Assembly (NCBI GenBank): GCA_003486025.1
Contig: DNHA01000278.1
Coordinates: 1,302-7,781 of the forward strand
From: Micrococcaceae bacterium
GTDB lineage: Bacteria; Actinomycetota; Actinomycetes; Actinomycetales; Micrococcaceae
Direction: 5' to 3'
DNA length: 6,480 nt
In this document: positions 1 through 5,707 of the stretch, in pieces
Position numbering within the stretch: position 1 is the stretch's first letter
Layout of the letters: every line of letters begins with the position of its first letter
Notes under the pieces: model-generated
Databases searched by the model: none
The model's input: the letters and a program-made list of their open reading frames with translations, nothing else
What the model was told of the DNA's origin: nothing
Position numbers and translations under genes: made by a program

Positions 1-29
1 GCCTTCTGAGCGGACCGCGTTCAGGGCAT

Positions 30-65
30 AAAAATTGACCGGCACAGCAGCGCCGGTCAATTTTT
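30..65. terminator. Bidirectional intrinsic terminator downstream of the mhuD-like gene
   Basis: A perfect 14-bp inverted repeat (30-43 with 52-65) encloses an 8-base loop. The stem has a GC-rich core (GACCGGC) flanked by an A run on the left and a T run on the right, so both strands give a G+C hairpin ending in U residues. It lies 15 bases past the stop codon of the minus-strand gene ending at 81. The symmetry suggests a second, plus-strand gene converges on it from outside the window. One plus-strand frame does end in TAA at 29-31, but too little is visible to call a gene. Confidence 0.9.
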
Positions 66-80
66 GCGGGTCGCTAAATA

Positions 81-374
81 CTAGAGCTCGACGATTTCAA
101 ATTCCATCAAGTCTGCGCCCTGCGCGACTGGCTTCTTGTCGCTTCCCGCATGGGCGGCCTCTGAACGCTGGTCCCGCCAGTTTTCAAAATCTTCGCGGGT
201 GGCCCACTGGGTGAAAACAAAGTATCGATCTTCGCCTGCTACTGGACGCAGCAGCTTGAATCCTTCAAAGCCGGGCGAGCTGTCCACCGAGTTTTTGCGA
301 GCGGCGAAACGCTTCTCCAGTTCGGGACCGGCCTCGGCTGGTACCTTCAACGCGTTGATGACAACAATCGACAT
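81..374 (-). CDS. mhuD: MhuD-like heme-degrading monooxygenase (ABM fold)
   Basis: This 97-residue protein of the antibiotic-biosynthesis-monooxygenase (ferredoxin-like dimeric barrel) fold closely resembles mycobacterial MhuD. MhuD cleaves heme to release iron without making carbon monoxide. The start region (VVINALKVPAEAGPELEKRF) and SPGFEGFKLLRPV are near matches to MhuD as remembered. The residues that bind heme or shape its pocket in MhuD are all present at the same numbers: N7, R22, F23, R26, W66 and the axial ligand H75. There is no signal peptide, so it should be cytosolic. The ATG at 374 follows AAGGGAG at 379-385. The four-helix membrane protein lies 71 bases upstream on the same strand and may be cotranscribed. 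The symbol rests on family resemblance; a related quinol monooxygenase is possible but less likely given the conserved pocket. Confidence 0.85.
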   Translation of the reverse strand: MSIVVINALKVPAEAGPELEKRFAARKNSVDSSPGFEGFKLLRPVAGEDRYFVFTQWATREDFENWRDQRSEAAHAGSDKKPVAQGADLMEFEIVEL

Positions 375-389
375 GTTTCTCCCTTAACT

Positions 390-407
390 GCCCGGTAAAT
401 TCCGGGC
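390..407 (-). other. Small stem-loop ahead of the mhuD-like gene
   Basis: A 6-bp perfect inverted repeat (GCCCGG / CCGGGC, 6-base loop) lies in the 71-base gap between the membrane-protein gene and the mhuD-like gene. It ends about five bases before the Shine-Dalgarno sequence. No T run follows, so it is a poor terminator. It could affect translation, stabilise mRNA or be incidental. Confidence 0.3.
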
Positions 408-426
408 CACCTATGGTTCCTCTTTC

Positions 427-434
427 TTAGCCTA
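427..434. promoter_or_regulatory. Possible partial IdeR/DtxR-like iron box core
   Basis: TTAGCCTA matches the central eight bases of the DtxR/IdeR consensus (core TTAGSCTAA). The outer arms of the 19-base consensus do not match. It sits upstream of a heme-iron release gene, where iron control would make sense, but an eight-base match can arise by chance. Confidence 0.15.
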
Positions 435-445
435 CATCTCGTTTC

Positions 446-901
446 CTAGGCCACAGCGTCTTGTTTCGCTTGCAGCCGTTCCAGCTTGGATTGCCGGGCA
501 ATGTGGTTTGAGTTGTTCACCGCGATGTACCACGAAGCACCAACGATGAGCAGGATCAAAGACATTCCAATCCCACTGGCTAGATCAGGGGCAAACATTA
601 TCGGATTGATAATGGAAACAACCACCACAACCACGCCGACCCACTGGGCAACCTTGGTGAACCCTGGCCGCGCACGGCCAATCAGAAATGTCAGGAAACC
701 TAGAATCAAGAACGGCAACGCGATGAAGCGGACTATATGTATGAAGTCCACGTTCTGGAACATTCCACCGGTGAATTTCATGGACGCGCCAGCCGCTTCA
801 CTGACTAAGAGAACAAAGACGCTCATGACCACCGCACCAAAAGTAGCGATGACCACCTGAACGTAGTTGAAAGGCATCTTGTACTTCATTTCAGCACCCA
901 T
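446..901 (-). CDS. Small four-helix integral membrane protein, function unknown
   Basis: I do not recognise this 151-residue protein with confidence. It has four hydrophobic segments at about residues 12-34, 54-75, 83-104 and 108-127, including an unbroken VVVVVV stretch in the third. A short charged tail follows (about 133-151, rich in K, R, E and Q) and is probably cytoplasmic. The layout is reminiscent of small actinobacterial four-helix families such as DUF6069, a tentative likeness only. I chose the ATG at 901 because GAGGAG lies at 912-917, ten bases upstream. A longer reading from a GTG at 970 adds 23 unconserved-looking residues and has no good ribosome binding site. It precedes the mhuD-like gene on the same strand, so a shared transcript is possible, but nothing in the protein points to heme or iron. 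Confidence 0.75.
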   Translation of the reverse strand: MGAEMKYKMPFNYVQVVIATFGAVVMSVFVLLVSEAAGASMKFTGGMFQNVDFIHIVRFIALPFLILGFLTFLIGRARPGFTKVAQWVGVVVVVVSIINPIMFAPDLASGIGMSLILLIVGASWYIAVNNSNHIARQSKLERLQAKQDAVA

Positions 902-911
902 GGCTGAACAT

Positions 912-917
912 CTCCTC
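912..917 (-). promoter_or_regulatory. Ribosome binding site fixing the membrane-protein start
   Basis: GAGGAG on the minus strand, ten bases before the ATG at 899-901. It favours this start over the upstream in-frame GTG at 968-970. Confidence 0.7.
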
Positions 918-1024
918 GACCACTCGAAAATGGAAAACCCTCCAATTTCAATGTACTCCCGTTTAGGCACCTTGAACCCAAGAGTTTTTCTTTGCCTGCC
1001 CGGTACCCGTGGGATGCTTGAAGT

Positions 1025-1447
1025 ATGGACTTAGAGATCACCCGTGCACTGAGCATTCCTGAATCGGAGCTCAACTGGCGGTTCTCGCGTTCTTCTGGTC
1101 CCGGAGGGCAACACGTCAACACAACGGATAGTCGCGTTGAGTTGTCGTGGTCAGTTACCGGTTCACGAGTACTGAGCGATTATCAACGCGAGCGCCTAAC
1201 GACCAAGCTAGATACAAGGCTCATTGCTGGCATCATCACCGTCAGCGCCTCGGAGCAACGTTCCCAGCTACGCAACCGCGAGCTTGCCCTGCAGAAACTC
1301 ACTAACATCATCTCAACTGCGCTAGCACCGGATGGGCCGAGCCGGCGCGCCACGAAGCCCACTAAGGGATCACAGCGACGCCGACTCGCGACAAAGTCAC
1401 GTCGTTCCGAAACCAAGACACAGCGAAAACGCCCTTCGGCTGACTAG
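1025..1447 (+). CDS. arfB: Alternative ribosome-rescue factor ArfB (peptidyl-tRNA hydrolase, RF-1 domain)
   Basis: At 140 residues this equals the length of E. coli ArfB (YaeJ). It releases nascent chains from ribosomes stalled without a stop codon by hydrolysing peptidyl-tRNA in the A site. The catalytic GGQ motif is at residues 27-29 within SSGPGGQHVNTTDSRVEL. There is no codon-recognition domain, which sets it apart from RF1 and RF2. The C-terminal tail (about 106-140) is strongly basic and would sit in the empty mRNA channel. Residues R120, L121, K124, K131 and R134 line up with the E. coli tail residues R118, L119, K122, K129 and R132, remembered as important. The ATG at 1025 is the first possible start, because an in-frame TGA lies at 1019-1021. 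The ribosome binding site is weak. It is transcribed divergently from the membrane-protein gene and appears monocistronic. Confidence 0.93.
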   Translation: MDLEITRALSIPESELNWRFSRSSGPGGQHVNTTDSRVELSWSVTGSRVLSDYQRERLTTKLDTRLIAGIITVSASEQRSQLRNRELALQKLTNIISTALAPDGPSRRATKPTKGSQRRRLATKSRRSETKTQRKRPSAD

Positions 1448-1541
1448 CTCTATGCCCAACCGCCAGTAGTCGGTTATGTGTAGCAAATCAGTTTAGACAC
1501 TTTCATAAATCCGCCGCCGGGTTTGTTTGTTGAGCTTTTGC

Positions 1542-2414
1542 CTAACGCAACACCACGGTCCGTGAACCGTTGAGAAATACGCGGTCTTCACAGTGCCAGC
1601 GCACCGCATCCGAGAGTGCCTTGCATTCGGTATCCCGGCCGGCGGCCACGAGATTCTCCGGTCCGTAACTGTGATCTACTTCCTGAACCTGTTGAGCAAT
1701 AATGGGCCCTTCATCCAGTTCACTGTTGACGTAGTGCGCAGTCGCACCTACGGTTTTCACACCACGTTCGAACGCTTGGTGGTAGGGCTTAGCCCCTTTG
1801 AAAGAGGGAAGGAATGAATGGTGAATGTTGATTGCCCTACCGGTGAGCTTCCTAGTCAGGTCGTCGGAGAGGACCTGCATATACCTAGCAAGTACCACCA
1901 AATCGATATCAAAACGGTCTACTAGTTCCATCAACTTCGTTTCTGCTTCGGGCTTTGTTTCCGCGGTGACCGGAATGTGGAAGAACGGTATCCCATTCCA
2001 TTCAACCTGCTGCCGGTGGTCTGGATGGTTTGAGACCACCGCCGCAATCTCCACTGGCAGTTCACCCATTCTGGCGCGGAACAATAGATCATGCAGGCAG
2101 TGCCCGAATTTCGAGACCATGACAACTACGCGCTTCTTCTTTCCCACAGCACGCATTCCCCACTGGGCCTGGTATTCCTGCGCGAGCCCTTCGAGGCTCG
2201 CTTCAAGTTCGGCAATGTCTTGAGTGGTATCGGGCTGATTGCAGATTTCGAATTCAATTCTCATGAACAAGGTGCCTGAACGCTGGTCATCATGTTGCTT
2301 GAGTTCGCGAATGTCTCCCTGGTGCTTCAATAGCAACCCGGTAACAGCATGGACGATACCTGAACGCTCGGCGCAGGTGAAAGTCAGGACGTAGATATTG
2401 TTTGGTTCGGTCAT
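1542..2414 (-). CDS. purU: Formyltetrahydrofolate deformylase PurU
   Basis: This 290-residue enzyme hydrolyses 10-formyl-tetrahydrofolate to formate and tetrahydrofolate, balancing the one-carbon pool. An N-terminal ACT-type regulatory domain (about 6-85, with TCAERSGIVHAVTGLLLKHQ) is followed by a formyltransferase-fold catalytic domain (about 93-280). The catalytic triad of the PurN/PurU family is visible as N196 and H198 in INIHHSFLPSFKGAKPYHQA and D234 in NSELDEGPIIAQQV. The 2- and 36-residue spacings equal those of the N106/H108/D144 triad of PurN. The ATG at 2414 is preceded by AAGGAG at 2422-2427; a longer reading to 2489 adds 25 residues not expected in the family. In several actinobacteria purU sits with sarcosine or betaine catabolic genes, which fits the BCCT carrier and fdhA nearby. 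The divergent GntR gene and the palindromic promoter suggest specific regulation. Confidence 0.95.
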   Translation of the reverse strand: MTEPNNIYVLTFTCAERSGIVHAVTGLLLKHQGDIRELKQHDDQRSGTLFMRIEFEICNQPDTTQDIAELEASLEGLAQEYQAQWGMRAVGKKKRVVVMVSKFGHCLHDLLFRARMGELPVEIAAVVSNHPDHRQQVEWNGIPFFHIPVTAETKPEAETKLMELVDRFDIDLVVLARYMQVLSDDLTRKLTGRAINIHHSFLPSFKGAKPYHQAFERGVKTVGATAHYVNSELDEGPIIAQQVQEVDHSYGPENLVAAGRDTECKALSDAVRWHCEDRVFLNGSRTVVLR

Positions 2415-2421
2415 TGTGCCG

Positions 2422-2427
2422 CTCCTT
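2422..2427 (-). promoter_or_regulatory. Ribosome binding site fixing the purU start
   Basis: AAGGAG on the minus strand, seven bases before the ATG at 2412-2414. It settles the start against the longer in-frame reading. Confidence 0.85.
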
Positions 2428-2467
2428 AATAGTTCACCGAGATTACGGGGCCGTCCGCCATGAGTCA

Positions 2468-2492
2468 TGCTTGGGGAAAAACGAGCCAAGCA
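2468..2492 (-). other. Stem-loop in the purU leader
   Basis: A 7-bp perfect inverted repeat (TGCTTGG / CCAAGCA) encloses an 11-base loop containing a U5 run on the minus-strand RNA. The U run is in the loop, not after the stem, so it is not a standard terminator. It sits about 40 bases upstream of the purU ribosome binding site. A role in RNA control is possible but unproven. Confidence 0.35.
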
Positions 2493-2546
2493 GGGCCGCG
2501 GTTTTCATTGGCAGAGATAAAAGATTTGAGAGGAAAAGCTGGTTGG

Positions 2547-2572
2547 AGTTTGGTGATGACCACCATCAAACT
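2547..2572. repeat. Imperfect 26-base dyad, candidate operator or leader hairpin
   Basis: Ten of thirteen positions pair about a centre between 2559 and 2560. The outer six pairs are perfect (AGTTTG / CAAACT). Its right half ATCAAACT is the exact reverse complement of AGTTTGAT at 2621-2628, so the two sites share a half-site. It could bind a dimeric repressor downstream of the purU promoter, or fold as a hairpin in the leader RNA. Confidence 0.45.
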
Positions 2573-2615
2573 GAAAATAAACCAACGGAAGTGCCAGATA
2601 TAAAACGTCTGATAT

Positions 2616-2628
2616 ATCAAAGTTTGAT
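2616..2628. promoter_or_regulatory. Perfect 13-base palindrome at the predicted purU transcription start
   Basis: ATCAAA-G-TTTGAT is a perfect 6+1+6 inverted repeat. It covers the start site expected from the -10 box at 2633-2638, a standard position for a repressor operator. It overlaps a separate perfect 10-base palindrome TGATATATCA (2610-2619). Confidence 0.45.
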
Positions 2629-2632
2629 CACA

Positions 2633-2661
2633 AGTTTATGTGTGCGTCTATTGACCGTCAA
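2633..2661 (-). promoter_or_regulatory. Predicted sigma-70-type promoter for purU
   Basis: On the minus strand TTGACG (2656-2661) and TAAACT (2633-2638) are separated by exactly 17 bases, close to the housekeeping -35/-10 consensus. The predicted start near 2626 gives purU a leader of about 210 bases. The -35 box lies inside the palindrome at 2648-2664 and the start site inside the one at 2616-2628. Confidence 0.55.
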
Positions 2662-2664
2662 TAG
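2648..2664. promoter_or_regulatory. Perfect 17-base palindrome over the purU -35 box, candidate GntR operator
   Basis: CTATTGAC-C-GTCAATAG is a perfect 8+1+8 inverted repeat, the longest perfect one in the gap. Length and symmetry suit a dimeric winged-helix regulator. Its place over the -35 element fits repression of purU by the divergently encoded GntR/FCD protein. Which protein binds is inference. Confidence 0.5.
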
Positions 2665-2824
2665 GAATTTTCGACCATTTTTTACTAGGCCGTCACAGCA
2701 CCGAACATGACCGGATCCATGCTTGAAGCAAATCGTGCTGGGTCACCATTCGGAGCGAGTGACTGACCATCGAGATGATCAGAAGAGCCTCTGCGAGATA
2801 CTCTTTGCTTTAGGCAACTGATAT

Positions 2825-2836
2825 TTCACAAGTGAA
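2825..2836. repeat. Short palindrome near the gntR start
   Basis: TTCAC-AA-GTGAA is a 5+2+5 inverted repeat. It overlaps the possible GTG start at 2832 and lies 16 bases before the preferred ATG at 2853. It could be an autoregulatory operator, or chance. Confidence 0.25.
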
Positions 2837-2852
2837 TGAGAGCCACGTCCTG

Positions 2853-3509
2853 ATGCCACGTACGCCCACACAAGCAACCACCAGCTCAATGGCCGACCGC
2901 GCCTACGACCTGCTGAGAGATCGACTTGTGCTACTGGAAATCGCTCCCACGCATCCCATTCATGAACCTGCTTTGGCTGGGGAACTCAACGTGGGACGTA
3001 CCCCCATACGCGAAGCGCTGAAGCGTCTTGAAACCGACCATTTGGTTGTCTCCTACCCACGTCGCGGAACATTTGCCACCGCCGTAGACTTTCACGAACT
3101 GAACCAAATTTCTGAGATCCGCCAGGTACTCGAGCCAATGGCTGCGCACAATGCAGCGGCAAATAAGGATCCCGAGATTCGTGCCGAACTAGCCGAATAC
3201 CTGAAGAAGATTGATTCCTTGGACGAATCTATGGATCAGCGCTCATTATTACTCCTAGACGTGCACATTCACCGGTTGATTTACCGCGCCAGCGCCAATA
3301 AGCATCTTGAAGAAACGCTGGTACGCCTCGATAATCTAGTCACCCGCATTTGGTGTTTAGTTATCGATCAAATGCCACCAATAGCCGAACACATTATTGA
3401 GCATTCAGCTCTTCTGAGAGCCATCTTGGATGGTGACGGCGCTAAAGCTGCACAGCTTGTTTCCGCTCACGTAGCCCACTTTGAGCAAGCCCTGCGAAAA
3501 GCACCATAA
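2853..3509 (+). CDS. GntR-family transcriptional regulator with FCD ligand-binding domain
   Basis: This is a 218-residue one-component regulator. A GntR winged helix spans about residues 15-78, with the recognition region VGRTPIREALKRLE followed by the wing PRRGTF. An all-helical FCD domain follows (about 83-214). The FCD metal-site residues are visible: D136 and H140 (D-x3-H), H184 and H206, so a bound divalent ion and an organic-acid-type ligand are expected from family knowledge. Start choice is uncertain. ATG 2853 has GAG at 2840-2842 as a weak ribosome binding site. An in-frame GTG at 2832 (225 residues) has none, and ATG 2889 would leave little before the winged helix. It is divergent from purU and converges on the BCCT gene after 81 bases, where only weak hairpins are seen. 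The likely targets are purU and its own promoter, perhaps also the transport and formaldehyde genes. Confidence 0.9.
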   Translation: MPRTPTQATTSSMADRAYDLLRDRLVLLEIAPTHPIHEPALAGELNVGRTPIREALKRLETDHLVVSYPRRGTFATAVDFHELNQISEIRQVLEPMAAHNAAANKDPEIRAELAEYLKKIDSLDESMDQRSLLLLDVHIHRLIYRASANKHLEETLVRLDNLVTRIWCLVIDQMPPIAEHIIEHSALLRAILDGDGAKAAQLVSAHVAHFEQALRKAP

Positions 3510-3590
3510 GCACCTACGAAGCCTCGTGACGCTCGGCAGCAACCAACTGGTTTTCAGCAAAGGTTTACTGCCGTGCATCTGAGTTTTCTG

Positions 3591-5459
3591 CTATCTACCG
3601 GCCGGTTCGGGTTCCGTTTGCGGATCCCGATCTTCATCAGTTTCGGTAGTATCAGTCGCTGACCGCATAGGTGTTTCCCCTAAACCGACGGCGGGATTCG
3701 CCTTGACGGTGACTATTGAATTTTCTCTAGTCATCAAGCTGAATTGTTCGCCGTCATGTCGTTCAAGGCCATCATCAACGGCCTGCTCAAGTACTTCGAG
3801 TGCCACCTTGCCGCGCAGTACCAGCGGATCACGGCTCAGATCTTTCCAGATAGCCACACAGAGCAACAGCATCACAAGCACAAAAGGCAACGCCGAGACA
3901 ATGGTGATGTTCTTCAGACCATTCAGGGCTGCCTCTGGATGGTCTCCACCGGCCAGCAACATCACCGCGGCGACGGCACCTACCGAGACACCCCAGAAGA
4001 TCACGGACTTCTTGCTCGGATCCTCGGCGCCTCGTTCGCTGAGCGCACCCATCACAATCGACGCGGAGTCTGCCCCGGTGACGAAGAAGATCGCGATGAG
4101 CACTACGGTGAGCACCATCAGCGCCGTGGCGAACCAGGCCGGGAAGGGCAACTTGTCCAGCAGATCAAAGAGCACCGAATCAAAAACGATATCCGGGGTT
4201 CCATCAATCATTTGTGCCATGGCTTGTCCCATGTCTCCACTGCGTTCGGCACGTTCCTGCAGTCCGATAGCTCCACCGCCAAAGATGGCGAACCAGAGCA
4301 ACGTGACAGTTGAAGGCACGAGCAGGACACCTGTAACGAACTGGCGAATGCTTCGACCCCGCGAAATACGTGCAATGAACAACCCCACGAATGGCGTCCA
4401 TGAAACCCACCATGCCCAGTAGAAGATGGTCCATGAAGATAGCCACGTGGCCATAGTGTCGTCACCCGAGGAAGCAGTGCGTGAGGCCATTTGCGGCAAG
4501 TCGCTAATGAAGGAACCCACTGCGTTGGGGATGATATTCAAGATAAACAGGGTTGGGCCACCAATGAAAACCACCAATGCCAAGATGACTGCCAGAACCA
4601 TATTAATGTTTGAAAGCCACTGAATTCCGCGTTCAATTCCAGAGACTGCCGAGGCCACAAACATGGCCGTCAAAATAGCAATAATCAGCACTAACATGCC
4701 CGAGCCGACCTTATCGAGCATGCCAGCGGACTGGATACCGCCACCGATCTGCAATGCGCCGAGACCAAGCGAACAAGCTGAGCCAAAGAGCGTCGCCAGA
4801 ATCGCCAAAATGTTAATCGTCTTACCGCCGGCACCGTGAACTACCCGTTCGCCAAAGACCGAGCTGAACATCGAGGAGAACAATTGCGGGCGTCCTAGAC
4901 GGAAACTTCCATAGGCCATCCCCAACCCAACAATTGCGTACATGGCCCATGGAAAAAGTGTCCAGTGAAAGAGCGTGGTGCCCATCGCGGTTCCCACCGC
5001 GGCCGAAGTCTGACCGTCAACTGTTCCGGGCGGTGGCGACATGTAGAAGAATAATGGTTCGCCCACACCGTAAAAGACCAACCCGATGCCCATTCCGGTT
5101 GCGAACATCATGGAGATCCATGAAACCATGCTGAACTGCGGCTTCTCCCCATCCTTCCCTAACGGGATCCTGCCAAAACTCTTGGCGGCCACAACAAGCA
5201 CAAAAACCGTGAACACCGTCGCTGCAATGACAAAGACCCAGCCCGTATTCGTGATCACCCAGTCCAGGGCGGAATTTGCCGCACTTCCCAAGCCGGTGGG
5301 GGAAGAAAATCCCCAGATAATAAAGGCCAACGTCAAGATTCCTGCTATTCCAAAGACCCAATAGTCTGTGCCCACGGCAAGATATCTCTTCGGCTTCCGT
5401 CTGCGCGCGGAATGAAGCTCGCTCACCAGATCTTGGACGGGTTGCTCGTTATTTTTCAT
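3591..5459 (-). CDS. BCCT-family transporter, probably for glycine betaine
   Basis: This 622-residue carrier has about twelve hydrophobic segments between residues 34 and 537. Family hallmarks are clear: MMFATGMGIGLVFYGVGEPL (118-137), FHWTLFPWAMY (164-174) and WTIFYWAWWVSWTPFVG (343-359) followed by FIARISRGR. The aromatic substrate-box residues W166, W171, Y174, W350, W351 and W354 match BetP W189, W194, Y197, W373, W374 and W377 at a constant offset of 23, from memory of BetP. The GMGIG motif (122-126) is the form tied to betaine carriers, so sodium-driven betaine uptake is the best guess. The N-terminus is basic (HSARRRKPKR). The C-terminal tail of about 80 residues is acidic at its end, unlike the basic osmosensing tail of BetP. 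ATG 5459 has AAAGGAAA at 5463-5470; a TTG at 5495 is less likely. Choline, carnitine or another betaine cannot be excluded. Confidence 0.93.
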   Translation of the reverse strand: MKNNEQPVQDLVSELHSARRRKPKRYLAVGTDYWVFGIAGILTLAFIIWGFSSPTGLGSAANSALDWVITNTGWVFVIAATVFTVFVLVVAAKSFGRIPLGKDGEKPQFSMVSWISMMFATGMGIGLVFYGVGEPLFFYMSPPPGTVDGQTSAAVGTAMGTTLFHWTLFPWAMYAIVGLGMAYGSFRLGRPQLFSSMFSSVFGERVVHGAGGKTINILAILATLFGSACSLGLGALQIGGGIQSAGMLDKVGSGMLVLIIAILTAMFVASAVSGIERGIQWLSNINMVLAVILALVVFIGGPTLFILNIIPNAVGSFISDLPQMASRTASSGDDTMATWLSSWTIFYWAWWVSWTPFVGLFIARISRGRSIRQFVTGVLLVPSTVTLLWFAIFGGGAIGLQERAERSGDMGQAMAQMIDGTPDIVFDSVLFDLLDKLPFPAWFATALMVLTVVLIAIFFVTGADSASIVMGALSERGAEDPSKKSVIFWGVSVGAVAAVMLLAGGDHPEAALNGLKNITIVSALPFVLVMLLLCVAIWKDLSRDPLVLRGKVALEVLEQAVDDGLERHDGEQFSLMTRENSIVTVKANPAVGLGETPMRSATDTTETDEDRDPQTEPEPAGR

Positions 5460-5462
5460 GGC

Positions 5463-5470
5463 TTTCCTTT
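5463..5470 (-). promoter_or_regulatory. Ribosome binding site fixing the BCCT start
   Basis: AAAGGAAA on the minus strand just before the ATG at 5457-5459. It supports this start over a TTG at 5493-5495. Confidence 0.65.
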
Positions 5471-5707
5471 GTTGGCGGAGCTTTTCAACCGACAATCACT
5501 GAAGATCTTTTGCGTCGGTAGTTTTCGTCTTGATGGAGATTGCATCCGCCCACCGAGACGATGTTCCGTAGCCTGATGTCTTGATGTCCGCCAGTGCGGT
5601 CGATATGTGGTGAACCGGTGACCCATTTTTGGGCGCAACAAGTTCGGGCATGGACATCGTGGGATAATTCCGCCCCGAGAAGATGCGAGTCTCTTGGGGT
5701 TGGATAA

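Larger units (their letters stand above)
2415..2831. promoter_or_regulatory. Divergent purU / gntR control region
   Basis: This 417-base stretch (438 to the chosen gntR start) has no convincing gene. It holds, from left to right, the purU ribosome binding site, a 7-bp stem-loop (2468-2492), an imperfect 26-base dyad (2547-2572), a 6+1+6 palindrome (2616-2628), a minus-strand promoter (2633-2661) and an 8+1+8 palindrome over its -35 box (2648-2664). A 12-base palindrome lies near the gntR start (2825-2836). It is visibly more A+T-rich than the neighbouring genes between about 2500 and 2690. A weak plus-strand promoter candidate for gntR is TTGATC (2624-2629), 17 bases, TCTATT (2647-2652). Nothing clear is seen between 2690 and 2820. 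Confidence 0.75.

Noticed and set aside
902..970. N-terminal extension of the membrane protein from GTG 970
   Set aside because: GAGGAG supports the ATG at 901; the extension has no good ribosome binding site and overlaps the expected upstream control region.
1448..1541. Terminator between the converging arfB and purU genes
   Set aside because: Only a 5-bp stem (1458-1462 with 1471-1475) with no T run was found, too weak to call.
2415..2489. N-terminal extension of purU by 25 residues
   Set aside because: AAGGAG lies directly before the internal ATG at 2414, and the ACT domain begins right after that start.
2415..2626. Known glycine or tetrahydrofolate riboswitch before purU
   Set aside because: Read by eye, the conserved core sequences of these classes are not recognisable; only simple hairpins are seen.
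2402..2710. Plus-strand frame of 102 codons across the purU-gntR gap
   Set aside because: Overlaps the purU start and promoter, lacks a ribosome binding site and gives a protein with no recognisable pattern.
3510..3590. Terminator between the converging gntR and BCCT genes
   Set aside because: CGGCAG (3534-3539) pairs with CTGCCG (3568-3573), but across a 28-base loop and without a clean T tract, so it is not convincing.
3703..4422. Long open frame on the plus strand (239 codons)
   Set aside because: Lies entirely antisense to the well-supported BCCT gene, and its product is Ser/Thr/Arg-rich with no recognisable domain.
5460..5495. TTG start adding 12 residues to the BCCT protein
   Set aside because: The ATG at 5459 has a good ribosome binding site; the TTG has none.
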